Position numbers and translations under genes: made by a program
Part shown: positions 1 to 7,380 of the stretch, piece after piece
How positions within the stretch are numbered: the stretch's first letter is position 1
How the letters are laid out: each line of letters opens with the position of its first letter
The notes under the pieces: generated by a model
The model's input: only the letters and a program-made list of their open reading frames with translations
What the model was told of the DNA's origin: nothing
The model's database searches: none
Origin: Bordetella parapertussis
Lineage (GTDB): Bacteria > Pseudomonadota > Gammaproteobacteria > Burkholderiales > Burkholderiaceae_B
Assembly (NCBI GenBank): GCA_945882005.1
Contig: CAMCWG010000072.1
Location: 1 to 11,091 of the forward strand
Length of the DNA stretch: 11,091 nt
Reading direction: 5' to 3'

Positions 1-42
1 CTTGAGGAGTTCGCCTTGCGTCTACGCCGCTATGCGGCATGA
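1..42 (+). CDS. 3' end of an unidentified upstream gene (partial)
   Basis: Reading from base 1, thirteen codons (LEEFALRLRRYAA) are followed by a TGA at 40-42. This stop shares bases with the uvrD ATG at 39-41 in an ATGA arrangement, typical of adjacent genes in one operon. uvrD has no purine-rich ribosome-binding site just upstream and an in-frame stop at 3-5, so a translated upstream gene feeding ribosomes into uvrD would make sense. The tail is too short to identify. The main alternative is that this frame is open here by chance. Confidence 0.5.
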   Translation, partial: LEEFALRLRRYAA

Positions 43-2327
43 TCGACAAGCTTAACGCGCCACAGCGCGAGGCGGTCACTCTTCCTGCACAGCACGCACT
101 TGTACTGGCAGGTGCTGGAAGCGGTAAAACTCGGGTGCTCACCACGCGCATGGCGTGGCTGATCCAGACGGGTCAGGTGAGCCCTTTAGGGATCCTCGCT
201 GTCACGTTTACCAATAAGGCTGCGCGCGAGATGGTGGCGCGCGTGTCTTCCATTCTCCCGATCGATACCCGTGGGTTGTGGATTGGCACCTTTCATGGTC
301 TGTGCAACCGTATGTTGCGTGCACACCACCGCGATGCCGGTCTGCCTCAGGCGTTTCAGATTCTTGATACGGCCGACCAGCTCGCGGCCATTAAACGACT
401 GCTTAAAGCGAACGGCATCGATGACGAGAAGTATCCCGCGCGCGATGTGCAACGTTTTATCAACGGGGCAAAAGAAGATGGCTTGCGCCCTGGCGATGTC
501 GAGGCCCACGATAGTTTTCGGCGCCGCTTAATCGAGATCTATACGCTCTACGAAACGCAGTGTCAGCGCGAGGGGGTGGTGGATTTCCCTGAGCTGCTAC
601 TGCGCGCCTACGAGCTCTTGGCGCGTAACGAACCCATCCGCAGTCATTATCAGCGTCGCTTTAGACACGTCCTCGTGGATGAGTTTCAAGATACCAATAC
701 GCTGCAGTACAAATGGTTAACGCTGTTAGCAGGCGGTGACGCAAGTTTGTTTGCCGTGGGGGATGACGATCAGTCCATCTATGCGTTTCGTGGCGCGAAC
801 GTTGGCAATATGGCCGACTTTGAACGCGACTATGCGCGCGGAACAGTGATCCGACTCGAACAGAACTACCGCTCGTTTGGTCATATTCTTGATTCCGCTA
901 ATGCACTGATTAGCCATAACAACGGTCGCCTGGGCAAGAATTTGTGGACTGAGCAAGGCGAGGGTGAGCAAATTCGCGTGGTGGAGCAACCGACTGACTT
1001 GCTTGAAGCTCAGTGGTTGGTTGACGAAGTGCGTGGACTGATCTCTGACGGACGAGATCGCAGTCAGATTGCGGTCCTTTATCGCAGTAACGCGCAGTCA
1101 CGGGTGATTGAGCACGCGTTGTTTTCTTCTGGGATTGCATACAAGGTTTACGGCGGCTTGCGATTTTTTGAGCGTCAGGAGGTCAAGCACGCTTTGGCAT
1201 ACTTGCGCTTGATGGCGAATGCGGATGACGACACCTCCTGGATGCGGGTCGTGAACTTTCCGCCTCGCGGGATTGGTGCGCGTACGCTTGAGTTGCTGGG
1301 CGATCAAGCGCGCGCGTATGACACGAGTCTAGCGTCTGCGGTGGCTCGGGTGCCGGGTAAGGGCGGTTCAAATCTTGCCCAATTTGCGACCATGATCCAA
1401 CGCCTCGCTGCTGAGACGCGTGAACTCCCACTGCCAGAAATGGTCGAGCATGTGATCGATCAAAGCGGCTTAATTGCGCACTATCAACAAGATCGTGAAG
1501 GTGCGGATCGCATCGAAAACTTAAAAGAGCTTATTACGGCTGCGGCTGCCTTTGTCTCTGAGGCGAACCTGGATGGCTTGCCTGCGGGTATCGCACTGCA
1601 AGCGCCCGTAGCGGGTGATAACGTAGCGTCAGCGGAATCCGATGCTCTGCGTGTAGGGTTTGATGGTTTATCGCCCTTGATGGCCTTCTTGTCGCATGCG
1701 GCACTTGAGGCGGGAGACAATCAGGCACAAGCCGGCCAAGACGCTGTCCAGTTGATGACGGTACATGCCGCGAAAGGTCTTGAGTTTGATGCGGTGTTTA
1801 TTACCGGTATCGAAGAGGGCTTGTTTCCCCACGAAAACAGTATCCTTGAGCAAGCAGGGCTCGAGGAAGAGCGTCGACTTATGTACGTGGCGATCACGCG
1901 TGCGAGGGAGCGTCTGTACTTTAGCTTGGCGCAGAGTCGGATGTTGCATGGCCAGACGCGCTATGCGATGCGCTCACGCTTCCTGTCGGAAATTCCCGAC
2001 GAGCATTTGAAGTGGTTGACACCCAAGCAGGGTTTGAGTGATTCTGAACCACGATGGAAGAGCAGCGGGGGCGGTTTTGATCCGTACGCAAGGAACCCCA
2101 AATCGAGCGCTGCCCCTGTAGCGCCGCGCAGCGTTGCCAGCGGTGTGACCGTTGGATCGCAGCAGTTCCGCGTCGGCCAAGGCGTGCGGCACGCGCGCTT
2201 TGGTGAGGGCACGATTATTGGTTTGTCAGGCAGTGGTATTGACGCCCAGGCGCAAATTCAGTTTCGAGATGTTGGGGCAAAAACCTTAGCCCTTGGCATA
2301 GCCAAACTCGATATTATTCAGAGCTAG
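39..2327 (+). CDS. uvrD: DNA helicase II (UvrD/PcrA family, superfamily 1A)
   Basis: This is an ATP-driven 3'-5' DNA helicase of the cytoplasm, expected to unwind DNA in methyl-directed mismatch repair and nucleotide excision repair. All SF1A motifs are visible: Q motif (LNAPQREAV, 5-13), Walker A (AGAGSGKT, 24-31), motif Ia (TFTNKAAREM, 56-65), GTFHGLC (83-89), Walker B (VDEFQD, 213-218), motif III (GDDDQSIYAFRGA, 241-253), motif IV (QNYRS, 275-279), motif V (TVHAAKGLEF, 574-583) and motif VI (EERRLMYVAITRAR, 610-623). Residues 710-760 (FRVGQGVRHARFGEG onwards) form the C-terminal Tudor-like domain of UvrD/PcrA, which argues against Rep. At 762 residues it is longer than the 720-residue E. 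coli protein, partly through an extra segment near 506-543. The ATG at 39 is the only sensible start, because an in-frame stop lies at 3-5. There is no clear Shine-Dalgarno. Its 3' end overlaps the convergent yheS by 14 bases. Confidence 0.97.
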   Translation: MIDKLNAPQREAVTLPAQHALVLAGAGSGKTRVLTTRMAWLIQTGQVSPLGILAVTFTNKAAREMVARVSSILPIDTRGLWIGTFHGLCNRMLRAHHRDAGLPQAFQILDTADQLAAIKRLLKANGIDDEKYPARDVQRFINGAKEDGLRPGDVEAHDSFRRRLIEIYTLYETQCQREGVVDFPELLLRAYELLARNEPIRSHYQRRFRHVLVDEFQDTNTLQYKWLTLLAGGDASLFAVGDDDQSIYAFRGANVGNMADFERDYARGTVIRLEQNYRSFGHILDSANALISHNNGRLGKNLWTEQGEGEQIRVVEQPTDLLEAQWLVDEVRGLISDGRDRSQIAVLYRSNAQSRVIEHALFSSGIAYKVYGGLRFFERQEVKHALAYLRLMANADDDTSWMRVVNFPPRGIGARTLELLGDQARAYDTSLASAVARVPGKGGSNLAQFATMIQRLAAETRELPLPEMVEHVIDQSGLIAHYQQDREGADRIENLKELITAAAAFVSEANLDGLPAGIALQAPVAGDNVASAESDALRVGFDGLSPLMAFLSHAALEAGDNQAQAGQDAVQLMTVHAAKGLEFDAVFITGIEEGLFPHENSILEQAGLEEERRLMYVAITRARERLYFSLAQSRMLHGQTRYAMRSRFLSEIPDEHLKWLTPKQGLSDSEPRWKSSGGGFDPYARNPKSSAAPVAPRSVASGVTVGSQQFRVGQGVRHARFGEGTIIGLSGSGIDAQAQIQFRDVGAKTLALGIAKLDIIQS

Positions 2328-4317
2328 CGTCTAGCTGCTCAAGCTCTTCTTGCAAACTTAACCAGCGATCTTCTAGCTCCGCGGCGAGCTTTGTAAGCTC
2401 GCCGTGCTTCGCGAGCGTGTCCATGCGCTCTTGTCGGCGGGCATCGCTATATAAATCTGGGTCGGCAATACGTTCGTCGAGTGTATGGACTTGACTCTGT
2501 GTTTGCTCGAGTTCTTTTTCAACAGCTTTCAGTTTGTTTTCAATGGGTTTGCGTAATTGCGCTAGCCGCTGACGTTCTTGCGCTTGTTCTCTTTTTTGAT
2601 TCTTGCGGTCGCCCACATTGGCTGTGGTATCTGGTACGACCGAGGCCCCGTGCGTAGTTGGCTTATTTGCTTCTCGCGCAAGAGCGTCTTGCTTGCGCGC
2701 ATTGGCTTGGTGTTGGGCAAGCCAGTCACGATAGTCTTCGAGATCGCCGTCAAACTCTTGCACGCCGCCATCGGCAACAATCCAAAAACTGTCGACGGTT
2801 GTGCGCAGTAAGTGTCGATCATGCGAAACCAACAACATACTGCCACCGAACTCTGCGAGCGCAGTGGTTAACGCCTCGCGTGTCTCGACATCGAGGTGGT
2901 TGCTTGGTTCGTCAAGGAGTAGCAGATTCGGTTTTTGCCAGACGATCAGCGATAGGGCAAGTCGTGCTTTTTCTCCGCCAGACATCGGCTCAACTTTATC
3001 CATCACGCGATCGCCACCAAAACCGAAGCCTCCTAGATAGTTACGGAGTTCCTGCTCGCGGGTCTGGGGGGCGAGTCGTGCGAGATGCTGCAGTGGGCTG
3101 CTATCCAGATCCAACATGTCTAGCTGGTGTTGTGCGAAATACCCAACTTCAAGCCCGCGCGAGGCCTTTCGACTTCCCGCTTGAACCTCTAATTCGCCGG
3201 CCAGTGTTTTGACGAGCGTACTTTTGCCGGCACCATTGACACCCAGGATTCCGATGCGATCACCGCCGCGGACCATGAGTTTGACGTTACGTAAGATGGG
3301 AATATGCGCGCCCGAGTCGTCTGTGTATCCGGCTTGCATATCATCGAGTACCAGAAGTGGATCCGGCATCTCATCTGGGGAGGGGATGCGAATATCGATG
3401 CCCGATTCAGCGTGTATGGGTGCGAGCTGCTCCATTCTTGCGAGCGCTTTGACCCGACTTTGCGCTTGCTTCGCTTTGGAAGCCTTCGCTTTAAAGCGAT
3501 CGATAAAGCCTTGTAGCCGCGCGGTTTCGCGCGTTTGGCGTTCATATGCAATGGTTGTTTGGCGTAAGCGTTCAGCGCGTTGCAACACAAAGTCCTGATA
3601 GCCGCCTTTGTAGCGGTTGAGTTTGCCTTGATCGAAGTGCAAAATCGTTTGCGCGACGGCATCCAAGAATTCGGTATCGTGTGAAATCAGCAGAACCGTG
3701 CCCTGGTAAGCGCCAAGCCACCGTTCAAGCCAAAGCATCGCATCGAGGTCGAGGTGGTTGGTCGGTTCATCAAGCAGCAAGAGCTCTGATGGCGCCATCA
3801 AAGCCCGAGCGAGTGCCAAACGCATGCGCCAGCCGCCTGAGAAACTATCGACGGGCTGTTCCCATTGGGCCGGTGTAAAACCAAGCCCAGCTAGAAGCTG
3901 TTCGGCACGAGAGGCAGCCGTCCATGCGTCAGCCTCAATCAACTCCGCTTCGAGCTCTGCGATCTTTGCGCCGAAGGCATCGATGCGAGAGGGATGTTGC
4001 TCGAGCTCTGCGTTAATCGCGGCACGCGCAGCTTGAAGTGACCGTAGGTGTGTATCCCCGTCGATGACAAACTCGCGTGCAGCATCTGTGGTTGAGGCGA
4101 TCTCTTGTCTCACGCTGGCGATACGCCAGCCAGAGGGTACGTCTAGGCTGCCTGCATCTGCATCGAGCTCGTGCTGTAGTAACGCGAATAAGGTGGATTT
4201 ACCTGCGCCGTTTTTTCCAACGAAGCCAACGCGTTCGCCGGGGTGTACGACAAACTCTGTTTGGTCCAGGAGAACTTTGGTGCCGCGTCGCACCGTCAAG
4301 CCAGACGCGCGAATCAC
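2314..4317 (-). CDS. yheS: ABC-F family ATPase, YheS type (ribosome-associated, not a transporter)
   Basis: This cytoplasmic protein has two fused ABC ATPase domains and no membrane segment. ABC-F proteins bind the ribosomal E site and help stalled or slow ribosomes. Domain 1 has Walker A GKNGAGKST (34-42), signature FSGGWRMR (159-166) and Walker B with LDEPTNHLD (182-190, catalytic Glu184). The linker, including the run FIDRFKAKASKAKQAQSR, is the P-site tRNA interaction region. Domain 2 has Walker A GVNGAGKST (359-367), MSGGEKAR (from 445) and LDEPSNHLD (468-476, catalytic Glu470). A charged coiled coil fills roughly 560-665. The start and overall layout match E. coli YheS (about 637 residues) closely, so I prefer YheS to Uup or EttA. 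The start is GTG (4317-4315) and overlaps the prmB TGA as GTGA, with no good Shine-Dalgarno, so it probably depends on coupled translation. Generic annotations as an ABC transporter ATP-binding protein would be misleading. Confidence 0.93.
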   Translation of the reverse strand: MIRASGLTVRRGTKVLLDQTEFVVHPGERVGFVGKNGAGKSTLFALLQHELDADAGSLDVPSGWRIASVRQEIASTTDAAREFVIDGDTHLRSLQAARAAINAELEQHPSRIDAFGAKIAELEAELIEADAWTAASRAEQLLAGLGFTPAQWEQPVDSFSGGWRMRLALARALMAPSELLLLDEPTNHLDLDAMLWLERWLGAYQGTVLLISHDTEFLDAVAQTILHFDQGKLNRYKGGYQDFVLQRAERLRQTTIAYERQTRETARLQGFIDRFKAKASKAKQAQSRVKALARMEQLAPIHAESGIDIRIPSPDEMPDPLLVLDDMQAGYTDDSGAHIPILRNVKLMVRGGDRIGILGVNGAGKSTLVKTLAGELEVQAGSRKASRGLEVGYFAQHQLDMLDLDSSPLQHLARLAPQTREQELRNYLGGFGFGGDRVMDKVEPMSGGEKARLALSLIVWQKPNLLLLDEPSNHLDVETREALTTALAEFGGSMLLVSHDRHLLRTTVDSFWIVADGGVQEFDGDLEDYRDWLAQHQANARKQDALAREANKPTTHGASVVPDTTANVGDRKNQKREQAQERQRLAQLRKPIENKLKAVEKELEQTQSQVHTLDERIADPDLYSDARRQERMDTLAKHGELTKLAAELEDRWLSLQEELEQLDASSE

Positions 4318-5210
4318 GACTGAAGTTGTCCGCGGCTAAGCAAGAGAATCTGATCTGAGGCTTCTGCCGTATCGAGCCAAATTGGCTCTAGTTCTGGAAA
4401 GGCCGCTTCAAAGAATGCGCGCTCGTGTCCGATTTCAATCACCAGAAGACCCTCGTCACTAAGGTGTGCCGGAGCTTGCTCAATGATCGTGCGAACGATG
4501 TCCATGCCGTCATCACCTCCCGCTAACGCGAGACGTGGTTCATGGCGGTACTCTGCAGGCAGCTTGTCCATGGACGTCGTATTGACGTACGGCGGGTTGC
4601 TGATGATCAGATCGTAGCGTGCAGCAACGGGCAGAGGGTCGTAGAGGCTACCGTGATGCAGGTTTAGCCGATCGTCCATGCCATGTTGTGCCACATTGAT
4701 TGCTGCGACATCCAAGGCGTCGCGTGAAATGTCCGTTGCGTCGACGAAGGCTTCAGGAAACTGATGTGCGGCGATGATGGCTAAACAACCTGAGCCCGTG
4801 CAGAGATCAAGAATGCCTGTGACCTCGTAAGGATCGCCGATCCAGGGACTGAGTTGATTCATCAAGAGTTCGGCGATGGGCGAACGCGGCACAATGACGC
4901 GTTGATCAACATGAAAGCGAAACCCTTGCAACCATGCTTCGTGCGTAAGGTAAGGCGCGGGTAGGCGCTGCTCACAACGCAGATCGATTAATGAGAGCGC
5001 ACGTTCGCGCTCTTGTGGCAAGACCCGGGCATCCATGAATGGCTCGAGTTGATCTGGTGGTAGATGTAGGGCGAACAACACCAGATAAACCGCTTCATCC
5101 CACGCGTTGTCCGAGCCATGACCAAAGAACAGTTTGGCTTCGTTAAAGCGTGAGACACCGTAGCGAATTAAATCGCGTACGCTGCTCAAGGCATCCCGGG
5201 ATTGCTGCAT
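4314..5210 (-). CDS. prmB: Ribosomal protein L3 N5-glutamine methyltransferase
   Basis: This cytoplasmic S-adenosylmethionine-dependent enzyme methylates the side-chain amide of a glutamine in ribosomal protein L3 during 50S assembly. Sequence evidence: an N-terminal helical substrate-recognition part (1-90); the VDQRVIVPRSPIAELL stretch (101-116) typical of PrmB/PrmC; the SAM-binding motif LDLCTGSGC (134-142); an acidic residue after the next strand (Asp160 in ATDIS); and the catalytic NPPY tetrad at 205-208, which holds the glutamine amide. The 298-residue length fits PrmB (about 310 in E. coli), and the FRFHVDQRVIVPRSPIAELL form fits it better than the release-factor enzyme PrmC. The ATG at 5210-5208 shares its A with the dapD stop (TGATG). 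Its stop overlaps the yheS GTG. The gene therefore sits between a lysine-pathway gene and a ribosome-associated ATPase in one coupled unit. Confidence 0.94.
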   Translation of the reverse strand: MQQSRDALSSVRDLIRYGVSRFNEAKLFFGHGSDNAWDEAVYLVLFALHLPPDQLEPFMDARVLPQERERALSLIDLRCEQRLPAPYLTHEAWLQGFRFHVDQRVIVPRSPIAELLMNQLSPWIGDPYEVTGILDLCTGSGCLAIIAAHQFPEAFVDATDISRDALDVAAINVAQHGMDDRLNLHHGSLYDPLPVAARYDLIISNPPYVNTTSMDKLPAEYRHEPRLALAGGDDGMDIVRTIIEQAPAHLSDEGLLVIEIGHERAFFEAAFPELEPIWLDTAEASDQILLLSRGQLQS

Positions 5211-6031
5211 CAGGCTCTCAGGAGGTCGTTGATGCTGGTCTTGGCGCGGGTCTGCGCATCGACACGCTTAACAATGATTGCGCAGTTCAGGCTGTGCGAG
5301 CCGTCGGCTGCTGGCAAAGAACCTGGCACCACAACGGAACCGGAGGGCACGCGACCGTAATGAATTTCTTTGGTCTCGCGATCGTAAATACGTGTGCTTT
5401 GTGACAGGAAAACACCCATCGCCAAGACCGAGTTCTCTTCAACGATCACGCCTTCTACGACTTCGGAACGTGCGCCGATGAAGCAGTTGTCTTCGATGAT
5501 GGTCGGGTTGGCTTGCAGCGGCTCGAGCACGCCACCAATGCCAACGCCACCGGATAAGTGCACATTTTTACCAATCTGCGCGCAAGAGCCGACAGTTGCC
5601 CAGGTGTCTACCATCGTGCCCTCATCGACATAGGCGCCGATGTTGACATAAGAGGGCATCAGTACGACGTTGCGCGCGATGTACGCACCACGACGTGCGA
5701 CCGCGGGAGGCACAACGCGGTAACCCCCCGCTTTGAAGTCCGCTTCGCTAAAGTCGCCAAACTTAAGTGGCACCTTGTCATAAAACTGCACAGGCTTTTG
5801 TCCCATTACGCCGTTGTCGTACAAACGGAACGATAAGAGCACGGCTTTTTTGATCCATTGGTGCACAACCCAATCGCCGTTAATTTTTTCGGCCACTCGC
5901 AGGCTACCTGCATCCAGAGCGTGAATCGTGTGTTCAACCGCTTCACGCACGGCAGCGTCGGCAGCGGAAGGCGAAAGGTTCGCACGGTTTTCCCAACCCT
6001 GCTCGATGGTGTTTTGCAAATCGGTCGTCAT
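5210..6031 (-). CDS. dapD: 2,3,4,5-tetrahydropyridine-2,6-dicarboxylate N-succinyltransferase
   Basis: This enzyme transfers succinyl from succinyl-CoA to tetrahydrodipicolinate, committing it to the succinylase branch of diaminopimelate and lysine synthesis. It acts in the cytoplasm as a trimer. The 273-residue length equals the family norm (274 in E. coli). The N-terminal helical part (1-100) is followed by a left-handed beta-helix of hexapeptide repeats (about 105-235), visible as recurring short hydrophobic-Gly units such as [20 protein letters not shown]. Asp142 ([10 protein letters not shown]) and Glu190 (ARSEVVEG) match the catalytic pair described for this family. The ATG at 6031-6029 has an AGGA five bases upstream. 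dapD lies 59 bases downstream of dapC behind a terminator-like hairpin. It ends in a TGATG overlap with prmB, and dapE is not in the usual place after it. Confidence 0.97.
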   Translation of the reverse strand: MTTDLQNTIEQGWENRANLSPSAADAAVREAVEHTIHALDAGSLRVAEKINGDWVVHQWIKKAVLLSFRLYDNGVMGQKPVQFYDKVPLKFGDFSEADFKAGGYRVVPPAVARRGAYIARNVVLMPSYVNIGAYVDEGTMVDTWATVGSCAQIGKNVHLSGGVGIGGVLEPLQANPTIIEDNCFIGARSEVVEGVIVEENSVLAMGVFLSQSTRIYDRETKEIHYGRVPSGSVVVPGSLPAADGSHSLNCAIIVKRVDAQTRAKTSINDLLRA

Positions 6032-6036
6032 GACAA

Positions 6037-6040
6037 TCCT
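6037..6040 (-). promoter_or_regulatory. Ribosome-binding site of dapD
   Basis: AGGA reads on the minus strand with a five-base spacer to the ATG at 6031. It is the clearest Shine-Dalgarno in the minus-strand block and supports the chosen dapD start. It also shows that dapD can recruit ribosomes independently of dapC, unlike prmB and yheS. Confidence 0.7.
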
Positions 6041-6066
6041 GAATAAAAAGAAAGAGAAATGAAAGC

Positions 6067-6107
6067 AAAAAATATAAGGGGATGCGCGTCTTAGCGTTGA
6101 GCCCCTT
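6067..6107 (-). terminator. Terminator-like hairpin at the dapC stop, before dapD
   Basis: On the minus strand, AAGGGG (6107-6102) pairs with CCCCTT (6081-6076). A three-base-pair inner stem, CGC with GCG, can form inside the 20-base loop. The 3' arm is followed by ATAT and six T (6072-6067). A GC-rich stem followed by a U-tract is the form of a Rho-independent terminator. The dapC stop codon (6093-6091) lies in the loop, so translating ribosomes may influence folding. It could be a full terminator, an attenuator thinning dapD-prmB-yheS transcription, or a 3'-end stabiliser. The large loop lowers confidence. Confidence 0.5.
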
Positions 6108-7305
6108 TACTGAAATTCTTCTGTACAAAGCCAGCAATGCGATGGGCGGCTTCAACGCAATCTGCCAGCGGCGCAACCAGTGCGATACGGATACGATTCT
6201 GTCCTGGGTTAACGCCATCGACTGTACGGCCGACGTAACTACCGGGTAAGACAGTGACTGCGGTCTGTGCCAGCAGGTCTCGGACAAACTCTGGGTCGGG
6301 TCCCGGCGTACCCGCCCATAAATAAAAAGACGCGTCCGGTCTTTTGACATCGAGCACAGGCTGCAAGATGGGCAGCACAGCATCAAATTTTGCTCGGTAC
6401 TGTTGGCGGTTGTCGATGACGTGTGCCTCATCGTTCCAGGCAGCAATGCTCGCTGTCGATACAACGGGAGACAGGGCGCTGCCGTGGTACGTGCGATACA
6501 ACAGGAATTTGGCGATGAGATGTGCGTTGCCCGCTACAAAACCCGAACGCATGCCGGGGACATTTGAGCGCTTGGATAGACTCGAGAAACACATCAGATT
6601 TTTATAGTCTGTACGCCCGAGTTGATACGCAGCTTGCATGCCACCTAGGGGTGGAGAGGACTCGTTGAGGTAAATTTCGGAGTAACACTCATCGGAGGCG
6701 ATGACAAAGCCGTAGTGGTCTGAGAGCTCGAACAGCAGCTTCCAGTCTGACAGCGGCATCACGTCACCCGCTGGGTTGCCAGGCGAGCATACAAATAACA
6801 GTTGGGTGCGCTTCCAGACTTCAGCGGGGACACTGGCCCAATCGCAGCGGAAATTCTTGCTCGGATCGGAATTTACGTAAAAAGGTGTGGCTCCCCCGAG
6901 CAGTGCTGCACCCTCATAGATCTGATAGAAGGGGTTGGGACAAACAACCAGCCCGTCTGCCGTCGAGTCAAGGACTACCTGGCCGAAAGCAAATAATGCC
7001 TCGCGTGAGCCCAGGGCCGGGAGTATTTGCGTTTCAGGATCTGGGGCAGGGATGCCATAGCGGCGCGCGAGCCAGCCTGAAATCGCCTGCCGTAGGGCGG
7101 GATCCCCTTTGGTCGGTGGGTATGCTGATAGTCCCGCTAGGCCGCCAATGATGGCCTGTTTGACGCATTCGGGCGCAGCGTGCTTAGGCTCACCAATCGA
7201 GAGGTTAATAGGGCGTATCCCCTCGGGCAAAGGGCCCGCCTGCGCCAGCAGGGCGCGAAGTTTTTCGAAGGGATAGGGCTGTAATTTGTCAAGGCGTGGG
7301 TTCAT
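6091..7305 (-). CDS. dapC: N-succinyl-LL-diaminopimelate aminotransferase (class I/II, PLP-dependent)
   Basis: This enzyme converts N-succinyl-2-amino-6-ketopimelate to N-succinyl-LL-diaminopimelate with glutamate as amino donor, the step directly after DapD. It is a fold-type I aminotransferase: the PLP-binding lysine is Lys245 in [16 protein letters not shown], with Asn177 (SPGNPAG), Asp205 and Tyr208 ([10 protein letters not shown]) around the cofactor and Arg373 (NRIRIAL) for the substrate carboxylate. Length is 404 residues. The opening [20 protein letters not shown] and the NLSIGEPKH motif (34-42) are characteristic of the DapC described in Bordetella pertussis. Adjacency to dapD makes the lysine role firm, as against a general aspartate aminotransferase. 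The ATG at 7305 has no Shine-Dalgarno, and a promoter candidate would start transcription on its first base. The gene diverges from tRNA-Leu. Confidence 0.94.
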   Translation of the reverse strand: MNPRLDKLQPYPFEKLRALLAQAGPLPEGIRPINLSIGEPKHAAPECVKQAIIGGLAGLSAYPPTKGDPALRQAISGWLARRYGIPAPDPETQILPALGSREALFAFGQVVLDSTADGLVVCPNPFYQIYEGAALLGGATPFYVNSDPSKNFRCDWASVPAEVWKRTQLLFVCSPGNPAGDVMPLSDWKLLFELSDHYGFVIASDECYSEIYLNESSPPLGGMQAAYQLGRTDYKNLMCFSSLSKRSNVPGMRSGFVAGNAHLIAKFLLYRTYHGSALSPVVSTASIAAWNDEAHVIDNRQQYRAKFDAVLPILQPVLDVKRPDASFYLWAGTPGPDPEFVRDLLAQTAVTVLPGSYVGRTVDGVNPGQNRIRIALVAPLADCVEAAHRIAGFVQKNFSKGAQR

Positions 7306-7311
7306 CCGCGT

Positions 7312-7340
7312 ATTTTAACCAGTTGCCTGCCCAGTGGGAA
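7312..7340 (-). promoter_or_regulatory. Candidate sigma70 promoter of dapC
   Basis: On the minus strand, TTCCCA (7340-7335; four of six matches to TTGACA) and TAAAAT (7317-7312; five of six matches to TATAAT) are separated by exactly 17 bases. Counting the last -10 base as -7 puts +1 at 7305, the A of the dapC ATG, implying a leaderless or nearly leaderless mRNA. The -35 element abuts that proposed for the divergent tRNA promoter. This is prediction from sequence only. Confidence 0.45.
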
Positions 7341-7369
7341 CGGAAAACCCGTCCGGTGTGCGCTACAAT
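7341..7369 (+). promoter_or_regulatory. Candidate promoter of tRNA-Leu
   Basis: TACAAT (7364-7369) is a five-of-six -10 element, placed so that transcription would start near 7376, a few bases before the mature tRNA 5' end at 7381. The -35 position at 17-base spacing (CGGAAA, 7341-7346) is poor, at three of six matches. The G/C-rich discriminator after the -10 element (GCTCGGC) is common at stable-RNA promoters under stringent control. It lies back to back with the dapC promoter candidate. Confidence 0.5.
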
Positions 7370-7380
7370 GCTCGGCTACT

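Noticed and set aside
2658..3212. Open frame of 184 codons on the + strand inside yheS
   Set aside because: It lies wholly antisense to a well-conserved ABC-F gene, shows no recognisable domain and has Arg/Ser-rich composition typical of antisense reading of coding DNA.
3189..3662. Open frame of 157 codons on the - strand within yheS
   Set aside because: It is out of frame with the intact yheS product, so it is a shadow and not a frameshifted fragment.
2314..4317. Membrane transporter or antibiotic-resistance ABC-F
   Set aside because: There are no membrane segments, and the start, both signature motifs and the C-terminal coiled coil follow YheS, not the resistance subfamilies.
6032..6066. 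Separate promoter for dapD in the dapC-dapD gap
   Set aside because: The best pair (TTGCTT with TATTCA at 17 bases) matches only three of six in each box and would start transcription inside the Shine-Dalgarno.
6032..6090. Lysine riboswitch upstream of dapD
   Set aside because: The gap of 59 bases is far too short for a lysine aptamer and lacks its conserved core.
5943..6464. Open frame of 173 codons on the - strand across the dapC/dapD junction
   Set aside because: It reads the same strand as dapC and dapD in another frame, crosses the terminator-like hairpin and resembles no family I know.
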